A DNA stretch of 64,000 nt from assembly GCA_903885595.1 (NCBI GenBank), contig CAISJJ010000502.1, forward strand, positions 1 to 64,000. The letters are read 5' to 3'. The notes beneath the pieces are model-generated. The model searched no databases, was not told the DNA's origin, and saw only the letters and a list, made by a program, of their open reading frames with translations. Positions 43,102 through 53,197 of the stretch are shown here, one piece after another. The DNA comes from an uncultured Bacteroidales bacterium. GTDB taxonomy: Bacteria > Bacteroidota > Bacteroidia > Bacteroidales > FEN-979. The stretch's first letter is position 1. Each line of letters opens with the position of its first letter. Both the position numbers and the translations under genes were made by a program.

Positions 43102-43734
43102 TCAGTGTTTGCTTAGGTAATCGGCAACACCTTCGGCGGTTGCTTTCATTCCGGCGTCGCCTTTGTGCCAGTTTGCAGGACACACTTCTCCGTTTTCTTC
43201 GAAAAACTGCAATGCATCCACCATGCGGAGCGCTTCATCAACACTGCGGCCAAGCGGAAGATCGTTAACAACCTGGTGACGGACAATGCCTTGCTTGTCG
43301 ATCAGAAAGAGGCCGCGAAAAGCAACCGGACCACCTTCGAATTCCATAATTCCTTCTTCAGTGTAAGCATATTCGCCGGCAAGAACATCAAAATTTGCTG
43401 AGATTGTCTTTGACAAATCGGAAACGATAGGGAAGGTAACTCCCTTAATACCTCCATTTTTCAGTTCGGTATTCAGCCATGCCCAGTGTGAGAATTTGGA
43501 ATCGACGGAACAGCCGACAACGGCCACATTCCTTGATTCAAATTCTGCGATTTTGTCCTGGAAGGCAATAATTTCGGTCGGACAAACAAAGGTGAAATCA
43601 AGGGGATAGAAAAAGAATACGACATGTTTTTTTCCAATGTACTGCGCAAGTGAGAATTTGTCGACAAATTCACCACCGTTAATAACTGCTTCGGCTTCGA
43701 ATAACGGAGCCTTTTTTCCAACTAATACTGCCAT
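43102..43734 (-). CDS. typical 2-Cys peroxiredoxin (AhpC/Prx1 type)
   Basis: 210 residues. Reduces hydrogen peroxide and organic peroxides. Seen: peroxidatic Cys51 in DFTFVCPTE, resolving Cys185 in GEVCPANWHKG, and a C-terminal YLSKH-type tail of the eukaryote-like Prx1 group. No AhpF or thioredoxin reductase adjacent. A -7 box TATCTTTG at 43777-43770 gives a ~30-base leader. Consistent with an anaerobe's or microaerophile's defence against oxygen. Confidence 0.95.
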   Translation of the reverse strand: MAVLVGKKAPLFEAEAVINGGEFVDKFSLAQYIGKKHVVFFFYPLDFTFVCPTEIIAFQDKIAEFESRNVAVVGCSVDSKFSHWAWLNTELKNGGIKGVTFPIVSDLSKTISANFDVLAGEYAYTEEGIMEFEGGPVAFRGLFLIDKQGIVRHQVVNDLPLGRSVDEALRMVDALQFFEENGEVCPANWHKGDAGMKATAEGVADYLSKH

Positions 43735-43769
43735 AAAAATAAAATTTAGGTTTATACTTTTCTTTGATG

Positions 43770-43777
43770 CAAAGATA
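43770..43777 (-). promoter_or_regulatory. peroxiredoxin -7 box
   Basis: TATCTTTG on the minus strand matches TAnnTTTG. No clear -33 TTTG at the expected distance, so an activator may be needed. Confidence 0.45.
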
Positions 43778-43822
43778 GATATTATTTAGAAACAGTTTGA
43801 ATAGGAGGGGTGTTTTTTTTTG

Positions 43823-45331
43823 TTATTTGAAGTTTTGCAGATCGAAAGTGAGCATTTCATCTTTCAGGAAGTCGAAGAGTGTCATTTTACGGATTTCGTA
43901 ATAACTTTTCCAAAAAGTCTGAAGCGCAAAATAATATCGTTTTTCTGAATTGTCGGTCTCAATTTGGGCATTGTTAAGGTCGAGGATACTATTGATTTTA
44001 CCAATCAGGTACCTTCCCTTGATTACTTCATAGCTTTTTCTGGCTACGGTATCTGATTTGGCGGCAAGTTTCAGCTGGTTTTGCTGCATATTAAATTCAA
44101 TCACCTTGAGATATACATTGCGCTGAAAATCAATTATTTCCTGTTCTACGGAATTTTTCACGATCTCTTCCTGCGACTGTGCCATTTTAATCTGGCCCCG
44201 GGCAACACCCCAATCCAGGATCGGGATGGTTAACCCAACCGAAACCTGGCGCTGATCCAGCGGGTTTATATAAGCATCGGGAACGGTTGGACCGGTTTGC
44301 TGCAGTCCGATGACTGCATTTATCTGGGCATCGAAACGGCCGGTTAATTTTGCATAGTTTACTGCACTGGCAGCTTCAAGAAGCCGTTTTTTAAAGTCAA
44401 GCGAGGTTGATGAATTTTCATTGGCCAGATTTACAGCTTTTTGCGGGTCTATTTTAAAAAAAAGAATTTTACCCGGAGGCAACAATACAACCGGAATGCT
44501 ATCTTGTATGCGAAGGTATGATTTGAATCGGAACTGGGCATTATCGAGTGCCAGGTCGGCATTTTCAACAGCAGCCTGAGCCTGGAGGAAATTTAACTCC
44601 AACTGCAGCAGGTCATTCTCTGCGATTTTACCCAACTGATATCTGCCTTTGGCAATTCTGTAAAGCGTATCATAATTTGACAGGTTTGTCAGGGCTATTT
44701 TTTTTTCAACCTGTGCCTGAAGGAGTGTAAAAAAATAATTGGTTGTGGTGATGGAGATTTGCTCAATATCTTCAATGTATTTTCTTTTTGCAAGAGAATA
44801 TTTGAGCGGTTTAATTTTTCTGTCCCATCGATATGGATTGTAAGTGAAAATGGGTTGGTAAAATTGGATGTTCACAGGCGTACTCATGTACGATGTAGGA
44901 TCTTCGAGATTAGCATTGTTTACCCCGCTAAGCATTGAATTAACTGAAATGGTTCCACCTGTAATACCTATTTTTTGTGTCAGAGCGAGATTAGCCTGGG
45001 CGCTGATATATTTTGAACTGACATAGCTTTGTGAGCCATCAGGATTCAGATAGGGAGAAATGTTTTGGGTTATATTGGGTAAGGTGGAGGTCAGCCCGAG
45101 TGATGGCAAATTTGAGGCACGAAACGATCTGAATTCCCAGTAACTTTTACGAAATGTTTGTTTTGCATTCAATGCATCGGGGGACTGATCCTTCGAAATT
45201 TCAATTGCTTCAGCCAGTGAAAGCTGACGTGTTTTGTATTGTCCCAAGGCGGAGAAATTACTGCCAGAAAATGCCAGGAAAAGTAGAAAACAGGCAAAAT
45301 TTGAAATAAGTTTTATTTTCATTTTATTCAT
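43823..45331 (-). CDS. TolC family outer-membrane efflux protein
   Basis: 502 residues, signal peptide then two TolC repeats of long helices (LSLAEAIEISKDQSPDALNAKQ at the N-terminus; the second half with RYLIGKINSILDLNNAQIETDNSEK). Forms the outer-membrane exit duct of a tripartite exporter. It is the last gene of an operon with a MacB/FtsX-type permease (8-base overlap) and a HlyD-type adaptor. Confidence 0.94.
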   Translation of the reverse strand: MNKMKIKLISNFACFLLFLAFSGSNFSALGQYKTRQLSLAEAIEISKDQSPDALNAKQTFRKSYWEFRSFRASNLPSLGLTSTLPNITQNISPYLNPDGSQSYVSSKYISAQANLALTQKIGITGGTISVNSMLSGVNNANLEDPTSYMSTPVNIQFYQPIFTYNPYRWDRKIKPLKYSLAKRKYIEDIEQISITTTNYFFTLLQAQVEKKIALTNLSNYDTLYRIAKGRYQLGKIAENDLLQLELNFLQAQAAVENADLALDNAQFRFKSYLRIQDSIPVVLLPPGKILFFKIDPQKAVNLANENSSTSLDFKKRLLEAASAVNYAKLTGRFDAQINAVIGLQQTGPTVPDAYINPLDQRQVSVGLTIPILDWGVARGQIKMAQSQEEIVKNSVEQEIIDFQRNVYLKVIEFNMQQNQLKLAAKSDTVARKSYEVIKGRYLIGKINSILDLNNAQIETDNSEKRYYFALQTFWKSYYEIRKMTLFDFLKDEMLTFDLQNFK

Positions 45332-46703
45332 GTCTCAGGGATTCAACAGGATCTTGTTTCGCGGCACGCTGAGAAGGCATATATCCGAAAATAATTCCGA
45401 CCGAAGCAGATACGCCAAAGGATATAATGATTGAACCAAGCGAAACAATTGTAAGAATACCGGTCAGTTCCATTATGATTTTTGAAAGGGCAAGCCCAAG
45501 GATGATACCAATCAATCCCCCGGTGATACTCAGCAAGGTGGCTTCCATCAGGAATTGAAGGACGATATCGCGTTTCGTGGCGCCGATGGCCTGTCGAATG
45601 CCGATTTCCTTTATACGTTCCATGACCGAAGCCAACATAATATTCATGATGCCGATTCCGCCAACCAGCAAAGAGATGCTTGCGATAGCGCCCAGCACTA
45701 TATTGAAAATGTCTTTTGTGCGTTGTTCCTGTTTCAGGAGTAATTCAGGTACTTTGATCTCCACATCTTCAACCCCGGCATGACGGCGTACCATCATTTT
45801 CTTTAAAATTTCTACTGTTGGCCCAATTTGTTCGCTTTCACTTACCTGCACAACGATTTTATCAATCTGGTTTGTTCCTTTTTCAGTGGAAGATTCATTA
45901 TCCATACTCATGGTCATCCAGCCATCGGAATAGGTAGTGCCTCCATGCAATGAACTTGCGGTGATCATTGAGCGGTCCCTGTAACGGCGTAATAACGTCT
46001 GGATCGGAGCGTAAATCGAATTGTTGTAATCGGAGACTCCCAGGTTATCAATACTTGACTGACTTATTTCCCTTTTTTTCAGAACTCCGATAACGCGGAG
46101 CCAAATGGGACCACATTTGATATCTTTTCCAACCGCATTTTCCGTTGGAAAGAATTTGGATTTAAGAACTGGCCCAATGATACAAACAGCTTTTCCTTCC
46201 CTAAGCTGTTCGTCGTTGAACATGTCGCCTTCCTGGAGTTCGAGTGCGAAAATCCGGAAGAAATCGGGTGTAACGCCTGTGAATTTAGCCGTAGTTTTAA
46301 TACCATCTTTAACAATGTCTGTTTCGTAAATAACCTCCGGACTAACTGTTGAAACAGTCGGGATAATTATTTTTATTGCCTCTGCATCTTTCAGGCTAAG
46401 ACCAGGTGAAAATTTCCCTTTATTTTTATCTGTTTGCTGCTCCTGTGACTGGCTACTTTCATTGCTGCTTTGCGATGCAGTAGATTTGGGTTTGTCGGGT
46501 TTTGGTGAGATAACTATGTTATTAACTCCAACCAGTTTCATTTGGTCAAGAATCTCCTTTTTAGCTCCATTTCCGATGGCCATCATGGTAATGACGGCGG
46601 CAACTCCGAAGATGATCCCCAAAGCTGTAAGAATGGATCTGAATTTGTTCAGGAATACTGCTTCAAGGGCGATGTTGAAAATGTATTTATATCTCTCCAG
46701 CAT
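45324..46703 (-). CDS. MacB/FtsX-type ABC exporter permease (no ATPase domain)
   Basis: 459 residues. One N-terminal membrane helix (KFRSILTALGIIFGVAAVITMMAIGNGAKKEI), a large periplasmic MacB-core-like domain (about 50-320), and three C-terminal helices (GAIASISLLVGGIGIMNIMLASVMERIKEIGIRQAIGATKRDI is the FtsX hallmark). Residues about 69-105 are an unusual Pro/Lys/Ser/Gln/Glu-rich insertion. The nucleotide-binding protein that MacB needs is not fused and not encoded next to it, so it must be supplied from elsewhere. Works with the HlyD adaptor and TolC of the same operon. Confidence 0.93.
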   Translation of the reverse strand: MLERYKYIFNIALEAVFLNKFRSILTALGIIFGVAAVITMMAIGNGAKKEILDQMKLVGVNNIVISPKPDKPKSTASQSSNESSQSQEQQTDKNKGKFSPGLSLKDAEAIKIIIPTVSTVSPEVIYETDIVKDGIKTTAKFTGVTPDFFRIFALELQEGDMFNDEQLREGKAVCIIGPVLKSKFFPTENAVGKDIKCGPIWLRVIGVLKKREISQSSIDNLGVSDYNNSIYAPIQTLLRRYRDRSMITASSLHGGTTYSDGWMTMSMDNESSTEKGTNQIDKIVVQVSESEQIGPTVEILKKMMVRRHAGVEDVEIKVPELLLKQEQRTKDIFNIVLGAIASISLLVGGIGIMNIMLASVMERIKEIGIRQAIGATKRDIVLQFLMEATLLSITGGLIGIILGLALSKIIMELTGILTIVSLGSIIISFGVSASVGIIFGYMPSQRAAKQDPVESLRHE

Positions 46704-46711
46704 GCGGCATG

Positions 46712-46739
46712 TAATTAAAAATTAATAATTAAAAATTAC
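46712..46739. repeat. heptamer repeat (NAATTAA), 4 copies
   Basis: TAATTAA, AAATTAA, TAATTAA, AAATTAC from 46712 to 46739, in the 54-base gap between the HlyD and permease genes. It also forms an AT-rich dyad. Confidence 0.55.
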
Positions 46740-46757
46740 GAAATCTTGCATGTGGAA

Positions 46758-48113
46758 TTACTTTTTAGGGATGGCGGGCGGGGTACCCTGCATTTTTCCG
46801 GAATCTTTGTCAACTGGTTTATGGGGTTTCACCGAAGCAGGTTTTACCTTATATTTTGCAATGATTTCTTTGGAAAGGACTTCTAATTCCAGGTTTTCGG
46901 ATTTTTCGGGGGGTACCAGCAGGACCTCGTCGTCCGACTCAAGTCCCGCCTTTATAATTATCTCATTGTCATTGGATTGCCCGACGATAATTTGTTGTTT
47001 TACAACGGAGCCACCATCTTTTTTATAGACAAAAGCAATAGAGTCGTTGTTGAAAATAGCTTCGATAGGGATATACAGGACACTGTCGACAACATTGGTG
47101 AGAATTTTATTTTTTGTAGTCATAGCAGGTCGCAGAATGGAATCAAATTCTTTTACCACAATTCTGACTTCATAAACTTTTGCATTTGAATTTTGGAGTT
47201 GCTCCCCGATATTGGCAACTTCGATGACCTTTCCGGTAAATTTTTTATCAGGGAAGGCATCGATACCAATCTGTACCTGCTGCCCTGTTTTTACTTTACT
47301 GATATCGATTTCGTTGATGTAAGTTTTTGAGATCATTTCAGAGAGATCAGGAAGCTCGGCAACCACGTTATCCCAGGCATTTACAGTTGCCCCTACACCT
47401 TGTTTGTTTCCATCCCAATTGCGTTTGTATATTACCATTCCGGCTTTGGGTGCAACAACATTGAATTGCTTGAGCACATCGGTCATTTGCTCCAGTTTTC
47501 TTTTAGCCTGGTTGTATGATGCCGATACTTCCTGCATATTTGCGACTGCCTTTTGGTACCGAAGCTTGTAGTTTTTCTCAGCCTGTTCAAAGGCACGTTG
47601 TCCTTTTTCGAGGTCTATTTCAACTTGTCTTACCGTGGCAGGAGGTTCATATTTCGACTGTTCCAGTGTAATTTTTTTCTCTTCGAGGGCATATTTCAGA
47701 TTGATCAGTTCATCGCGGGCATTGCGGAGTTCAAGGGAGGTATCGAGCCTGGTTTTGGTCATCTGGGATTCCAGCTTTTCAAGGTTTGTTTCTTCATCCT
47801 TGATTTTATTTGAAATCTCAGTCCGGTCAAGTGAGGCAACGTACTGTCCCGAATCGACAACTGTACCATCCGGGATAATATCCTGGATTTTCACCTGCCA
47901 TATCTGGATTTGACGAAGTCCCGGGGGGCCGTAAATTTTTTCAGAACTTTTGGCGACCAATTCACCGGTAGTGGTTACCTCGATAGGGAAACTACCATGT
48001 TTAACTTTTGCGGTGACTTGCTGGCCTTTGTTATTCTTTGAGAAGACGAAATAGGCAATAATCACCAGGAGTATAATCGCGGCGATCAGGTAGATGTAAT
48101 TTTTTCGGACCAT
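46758..48113 (-). CDS. HlyD/MacA-type periplasmic adaptor
   Basis: 451 residues. N-terminal membrane anchor (YIYLIAAIILLVIIAYFVF), lipoyl-like half motif, long coiled coil (about 85-220, with ERA-type heptads), second lipoyl half, beta-barrel and membrane-proximal domains (IDAFPDKKFTGKVIEVANIGE; VLYIPIEAIF), and a Pro/Lys-rich tail. Bridges the inner-membrane permease to TolC. Begins 26 bases after the gyrB stop, so possibly read from the gyrB promoter. Confidence 0.93.
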   Translation of the reverse strand: MVRKNYIYLIAAIILLVIIAYFVFSKNNKGQQVTAKVKHGSFPIEVTTTGELVAKSSEKIYGPPGLRQIQIWQVKIQDIIPDGTVVDSGQYVASLDRTEISNKIKDEETNLEKLESQMTKTRLDTSLELRNARDELINLKYALEEKKITLEQSKYEPPATVRQVEIDLEKGQRAFEQAEKNYKLRYQKAVANMQEVSASYNQAKRKLEQMTDVLKQFNVVAPKAGMVIYKRNWDGNKQGVGATVNAWDNVVAELPDLSEMISKTYINEIDISKVKTGQQVQIGIDAFPDKKFTGKVIEVANIGEQLQNSNAKVYEVRIVVKEFDSILRPAMTTKNKILTNVVDSVLYIPIEAIFNNDSIAFVYKKDGGSVVKQQIIVGQSNDNEIIIKAGLESDDEVLLVPPEKSENLELEVLSKEIIAKYKVKPASVKPHKPVDKDSGKMQGTPPAIPKK

Positions 48114-48139
48114 GAAGGAGGGGTGTTGAAGAAGCTATA

Positions 48140-50104
<1,965 letters not shown>

Positions 50105-50129
50105 TTATTTGTAATATAAAATTCATAAG

Positions 50130-50137
50130 CAAAGGTA
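50130..50137 (-). promoter_or_regulatory. gyrB -7 box
   Basis: TACCTTTG on the minus strand, 32 bases before the gyrB ATG. No clear TTTG at -33. Confidence 0.45.
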
Positions 50138-50292
50138 CAATTTTTTCCTGTATAAAAAGGAAAGAAAACCGCATGTAAATCAAGGATTTTATTAACAATT
50201 CATATGAAAAAAATGTATTCAAATGATCAATCTGAATATCCATTTTATCATTCGCCGTTTTCACCTGCGATATCAGGATGAGTATTGAACAG

Positions 50293-51348
50293 CTATAAAA
50301 GGAGCAGCTTTTCCATTATGATTGCTGCTGATTTTCCGTCGCCAAACCCCGGATGTTGTAATGCCTTCGGGATGTCACTGTTTGCGGCATTTTCAATAAG
50401 CACAGGGTCGCTTCCGGTGACAATGTTCCAATTATCGTGGAGGGTTTCGATCCACTCTGTTTCAGTGCGCATAGTTATGCACTGTTTTTTCAGGAAATAG
50501 GCTTCCTTTTGAAGTCCGCCTGAGTCGGTCAGTACCTTAATGGCATCCCTGGTCAGTTTCATCATCTGGAGGTACCCGACAGGGTCGATGATATGGACAT
50601 TTCCCGGGATGGTATAAGATGACTGGAGTATTTTTCTCGTCCTGGGATGTATCGGTAACACGATTTCATGGCTGATCATAGAAAAAGCATGTAAAATATT
50701 TTTCATATTTTCAGGGTGGTCGGTGTTTTCAGCCCTGTGAATGGTGGCAAGCAGGTATTTCGATGGAATTCCCGGTGTTTTATATTTATCCGGATTGCCT
50801 AAGATCCAATCCTGGTAATATAAAACCGAGTCAAACATCACATCGCCGGTGAACCAGGTAATATCGGAAAGACCTTCGTGCGTAAGGTTCTCGATGGCTG
50901 TTTGGGTGGGAGCAAAAAGCATGTCAGCAATCCGGTCGGTCACCATCCGGTTTATCTCCTCAGGCATGGCCCTGTTGAAACTTCGAAGGCCCGCTTCGAC
51001 ATGGGCGAGGGGAATGTGAAGTTTGGTTGAGGCCAGGGCTCCGGCCAGGGTGGAATTGGTGTCTCCATAAACCAGGGTGCAATCCGGTTTTTCCCTGATC
51101 AGCACATCTTCAATGCCTTTCAGCATCAGTCCTGTTTGTTCGGCATGACTTCCTGAACCCACTTCGAGGTTGTAGTCGGGCAAGGGAATGTTAAGTTCCC
51201 GGAAGAACACATCCGACATGTTTTCATCATAATGCTGGCCGGTGTGCAGCAATATTTCGTGAATTGCATCATTCGCGCGCAAAACCCTTGATACAGTGGC
51301 AGCTTTGATAAACTGCGGACGGGCGCCCACAATGGAAACTATTTTCAT
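50293..51348 (-). CDS. wecB: UDP-N-acetylglucosamine 2-epimerase (non-hydrolysing)
   Basis: 351 residues from Met 51348 (MKIVSIVGARPQFIKAA), the family's usual start. Interconverts UDP-GlcNAc and UDP-ManNAc for surface polysaccharides. Seen: GARPQFIKAA, HTGQHYDENMSDVFF, GDTNSTLAG, HVEAGLRSFNRAMPEEINR, ATIHRAEN and TDSGGLQKEA. Ends next to the gyrB upstream region; rnpB lies just upstream. Confidence 0.95.
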   Translation of the reverse strand: MKIVSIVGARPQFIKAATVSRVLRANDAIHEILLHTGQHYDENMSDVFFRELNIPLPDYNLEVGSGSHAEQTGLMLKGIEDVLIREKPDCTLVYGDTNSTLAGALASTKLHIPLAHVEAGLRSFNRAMPEEINRMVTDRIADMLFAPTQTAIENLTHEGLSDITWFTGDVMFDSVLYYQDWILGNPDKYKTPGIPSKYLLATIHRAENTDHPENMKNILHAFSMISHEIVLPIHPRTRKILQSSYTIPGNVHIIDPVGYLQMMKLTRDAIKVLTDSGGLQKEAYFLKKQCITMRTETEWIETLHDNWNIVTGSDPVLIENAANSDIPKALQHPGFGDGKSAAIIMEKLLLL

Positions 51349-51370
51349 AAAAGTCATTTGCTTAAAAAAG

Positions 51371-51786
51371 AAACAACAGTTCCGTAAGCAGGATTTTGTT
51401 TTAATCTGTCATTTATCTGAGCCAGCCGTCACCGGCAGGCTTTAGCGACCTACCCTCCAGCATTGGGCGAGCAACCCTTAACAGCTGGTATACTTGGTCT
51501 TTCAACCCATGAGGTTTACCCTCCCGGATGGTTACCCGTCCGGATCGTGGTCTCTTACACCGCGTTTTCACCCTTACTCCGGTTTCCTGTTTCAGTTTTC
51601 GTGGGAAGAACTGTCAACTGTCAACCGGGGCGGTTTTTTTCTGTGGCACTTTCTGTCTCCCGGGCTTTTTTATCCCGGAATCCTTCCCGTTAGGAAGCAT
51701 GACGCTCTGTGTTGTCCCGACTTTCCTCTGGTTTAATGACATCAATAGTGGTGTCAGTAAACCAGCGACAGAACGAACTGTTGTTT
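51371..51786 (-). ncRNA. rnpB: RNase P RNA, bacterial type A
   Basis: The catalytic RNA of RNase P, which trims the 5' ends of pre-tRNAs. The minus strand shows the conserved core: AGGAAAGTCGGGACAACAC (5' part of P4), GGGTGAAAACGCGGTGTAAGA-like CR II/III, GAGGGTAGGTCGCTAAAGCC, GGCTCAGATAAATGACAG, typical of Bacteroidota, and the 3' core ACAAAATCCTGCTTACGG (P4 partner). The first 12 bases (AAACAACAGTTC at 51786-51775) pair perfectly with GAACTGTTGTTT at 51382-51371, forming P1. Length about 416 nt. A -7 box sits at 51797-51790 and a U-run follows the 3' end. Several open frames here are antisense artefacts. A variable region holds two heptamers CTGTCAA (51611-51624). Confidence 0.93.
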
Positions 51787-51789
51787 GTG

Positions 51790-51797
51790 CAAAGATA
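51790..51797 (-). promoter_or_regulatory. rnpB -7 box
   Basis: TATCTTTG on the minus strand, ending 4 bases before the predicted first base of the RNA at about 51786. The closeness agrees with the 5' end set by P1 pairing. Confidence 0.6.
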
Positions 51798-51819
51798 CGA
51801 ATTATCCATGAATAGTGTC

Positions 51820-51827
51820 TACCTTTG
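51820..51827 (+). promoter_or_regulatory. MATE-gene -7 box adjoining the start codon
   Basis: TACCTTTG at 51820-51827 ends 5 bases before the ATG at 51833, so the message is leaderless or nearly so. It supports Met 51833 over an in-frame GTG at 51815 that would precede the promoter. Confidence 0.5.
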
Positions 51828-51832
51828 CGCCC

Positions 51833-53197
51833 ATGAAGGACCTTAGTTATGGCAATGAGGGCAGGCTGATTCTGAAATTTGCCATTCCCATGTTGCTTGG
51901 AAATATATTTCAGCAGATGTACGGCATTATTGACAGTGTTGTTGTTGGTAAGTATATTGGAAAGGGCGCATTGGCTGCTGTGGGAACATCGGGACCCATT
52001 ATCTTTCTGCTTGTTTCTTTTATCATTGGTGTGACGATGGGCTTCACCATTGTAGTCTCGCAGTATTTCGGAGCCAAGCAGCTCGACAATGTAAAGAAAG
52101 CAATCAATACGTTATATGTTTTCACGTTTTTCACCTCGATTGTGGTGAGTGTGGGCGGCATCATGCTGAGCAGGCTGATTTTTAAGGTTATCGACCTTGA
52201 TCCTGCAATTGTTCCTGATGCGATGCTATTTTTAAACATCTTTCTGGCCGGTTTAATATTTCTTTTTGGTTACAATGGCACAGGTGCGATTCTTCGGGGT
52301 CTCGGGGATTCAAAAACCCCGCTCTATTTTCTTATAGGTTCTGTTGGGCTGAACATCATTCTTGATCTGATCTTTGTTCCGGTATTTCATTGGGGCGTTG
52401 CGGGGGTGGCATGGGCTACCGTAATCTCTGAAGCATGCGCTTTCATTGCCCAGATCATCTACCTGAACAAATATCATAAGGTGGTTAAATTCTCTTTCAA
52501 GGATTTGACCTTTGATTATGAAATTTTCATGAAGAGCATAAAGATAGGATTGCCAACCGGATTTCAGCAAACCTTTGTTGCGGCAGGAATGGTAGCACTC
52601 TACTGGATTGTAAATCAGTTCGGCGTGGATGCCAATGCCGCATACAGTGCAGCCGGGAGGATCGATAATTTTGCCGCCATGCCGGCCATGAGTTTTGCAG
52701 TGGCTTTATCAACCTTTGTGGGGCAAAATATGGGAGCCAACCGGCCCGACCGGGTCAAAGCCGGTTTACGGGCAACCCTCATGATGACCAGTATAATCTC
52801 TCTCTTTATCTCAGTCATCACGGTTGTATTCGGGAAGTTACTGATGAGGATGTTCACCAACGACCAGGTTGTGATTGAGCTGGGAGGCGATTATTTGCGC
52901 ATTATAGGATCGTTTTACATTTTATTTTCTGTGATGTTTGTAATCAATGGATTACTGCGCGGGGCAGGCGATACATTGATTCCCATGTTCATCAGTCTTT
53001 TTTCTTTATGGATCATCAGGATCCCGGTGGCATACATTCTTGCAAACAATCCGGCGATTGGAGTTCACGGAATCTGGTGGTCCATTCCCATAGGATGGCT
53101 TTCGGGCGTCGTTCTTTTTTACGGATATTACCGCATGGGATACTGGAAAAAGAAGGCGGTGGTCAAGTACAAGGCAACAGCAGAACAAGTCACTTAG
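51833..53197 (+). CDS. MATE family efflux transporter
   Basis: 454 residues from ATG 51833; 12 membrane helices in two homologous halves. Seen: FAIPMLLGNIFQQMYGIIDSVVVGKYIGKGALAAVG at the start (NorM/DinF-like family) and the corresponding segment of the second half (IGLPTGFQQTFVAAGMVALYWIVNQFG). Inner-membrane cation-coupled export of drugs or metabolites; substrate unknown. Divergent from rnpB with overlapping promoters, and its 3' end overlaps the convergent glycosyltransferase gene by 4 bases. Confidence 0.93.
   Translation: MKDLSYGNEGRLILKFAIPMLLGNIFQQMYGIIDSVVVGKYIGKGALAAVGTSGPIIFLLVSFIIGVTMGFTIVVSQYFGAKQLDNVKKAINTLYVFTFFTSIVVSVGGIMLSRLIFKVIDLDPAIVPDAMLFLNIFLAGLIFLFGYNGTGAILRGLGDSKTPLYFLIGSVGLNIILDLIFVPVFHWGVAGVAWATVISEACAFIAQIIYLNKYHKVVKFSFKDLTFDYEIFMKSIKIGLPTGFQQTFVAAGMVALYWIVNQFGVDANAAYSAAGRIDNFAAMPAMSFAVALSTFVGQNMGANRPDRVKAGLRATLMMTSIISLFISVITVVFGKLLMRMFTNDQVVIELGGDYLRIIGSFYILFSVMFVINGLLRGAGDTLIPMFISLFSLWIIRIPVAYILANNPAIGVHGIWWSIPIGWLSGVVLFYGYYRMGYWKKKAVVKYKATAEQVT

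Noticed and set aside
51463-51815. Three overlapping plus-strand open frames of 76-95 codons
   Set aside because: They are antisense to the RNase P RNA; their Arg/Pro/Phe/Ser-rich products share one DNA stretch in different frames and have no domain.
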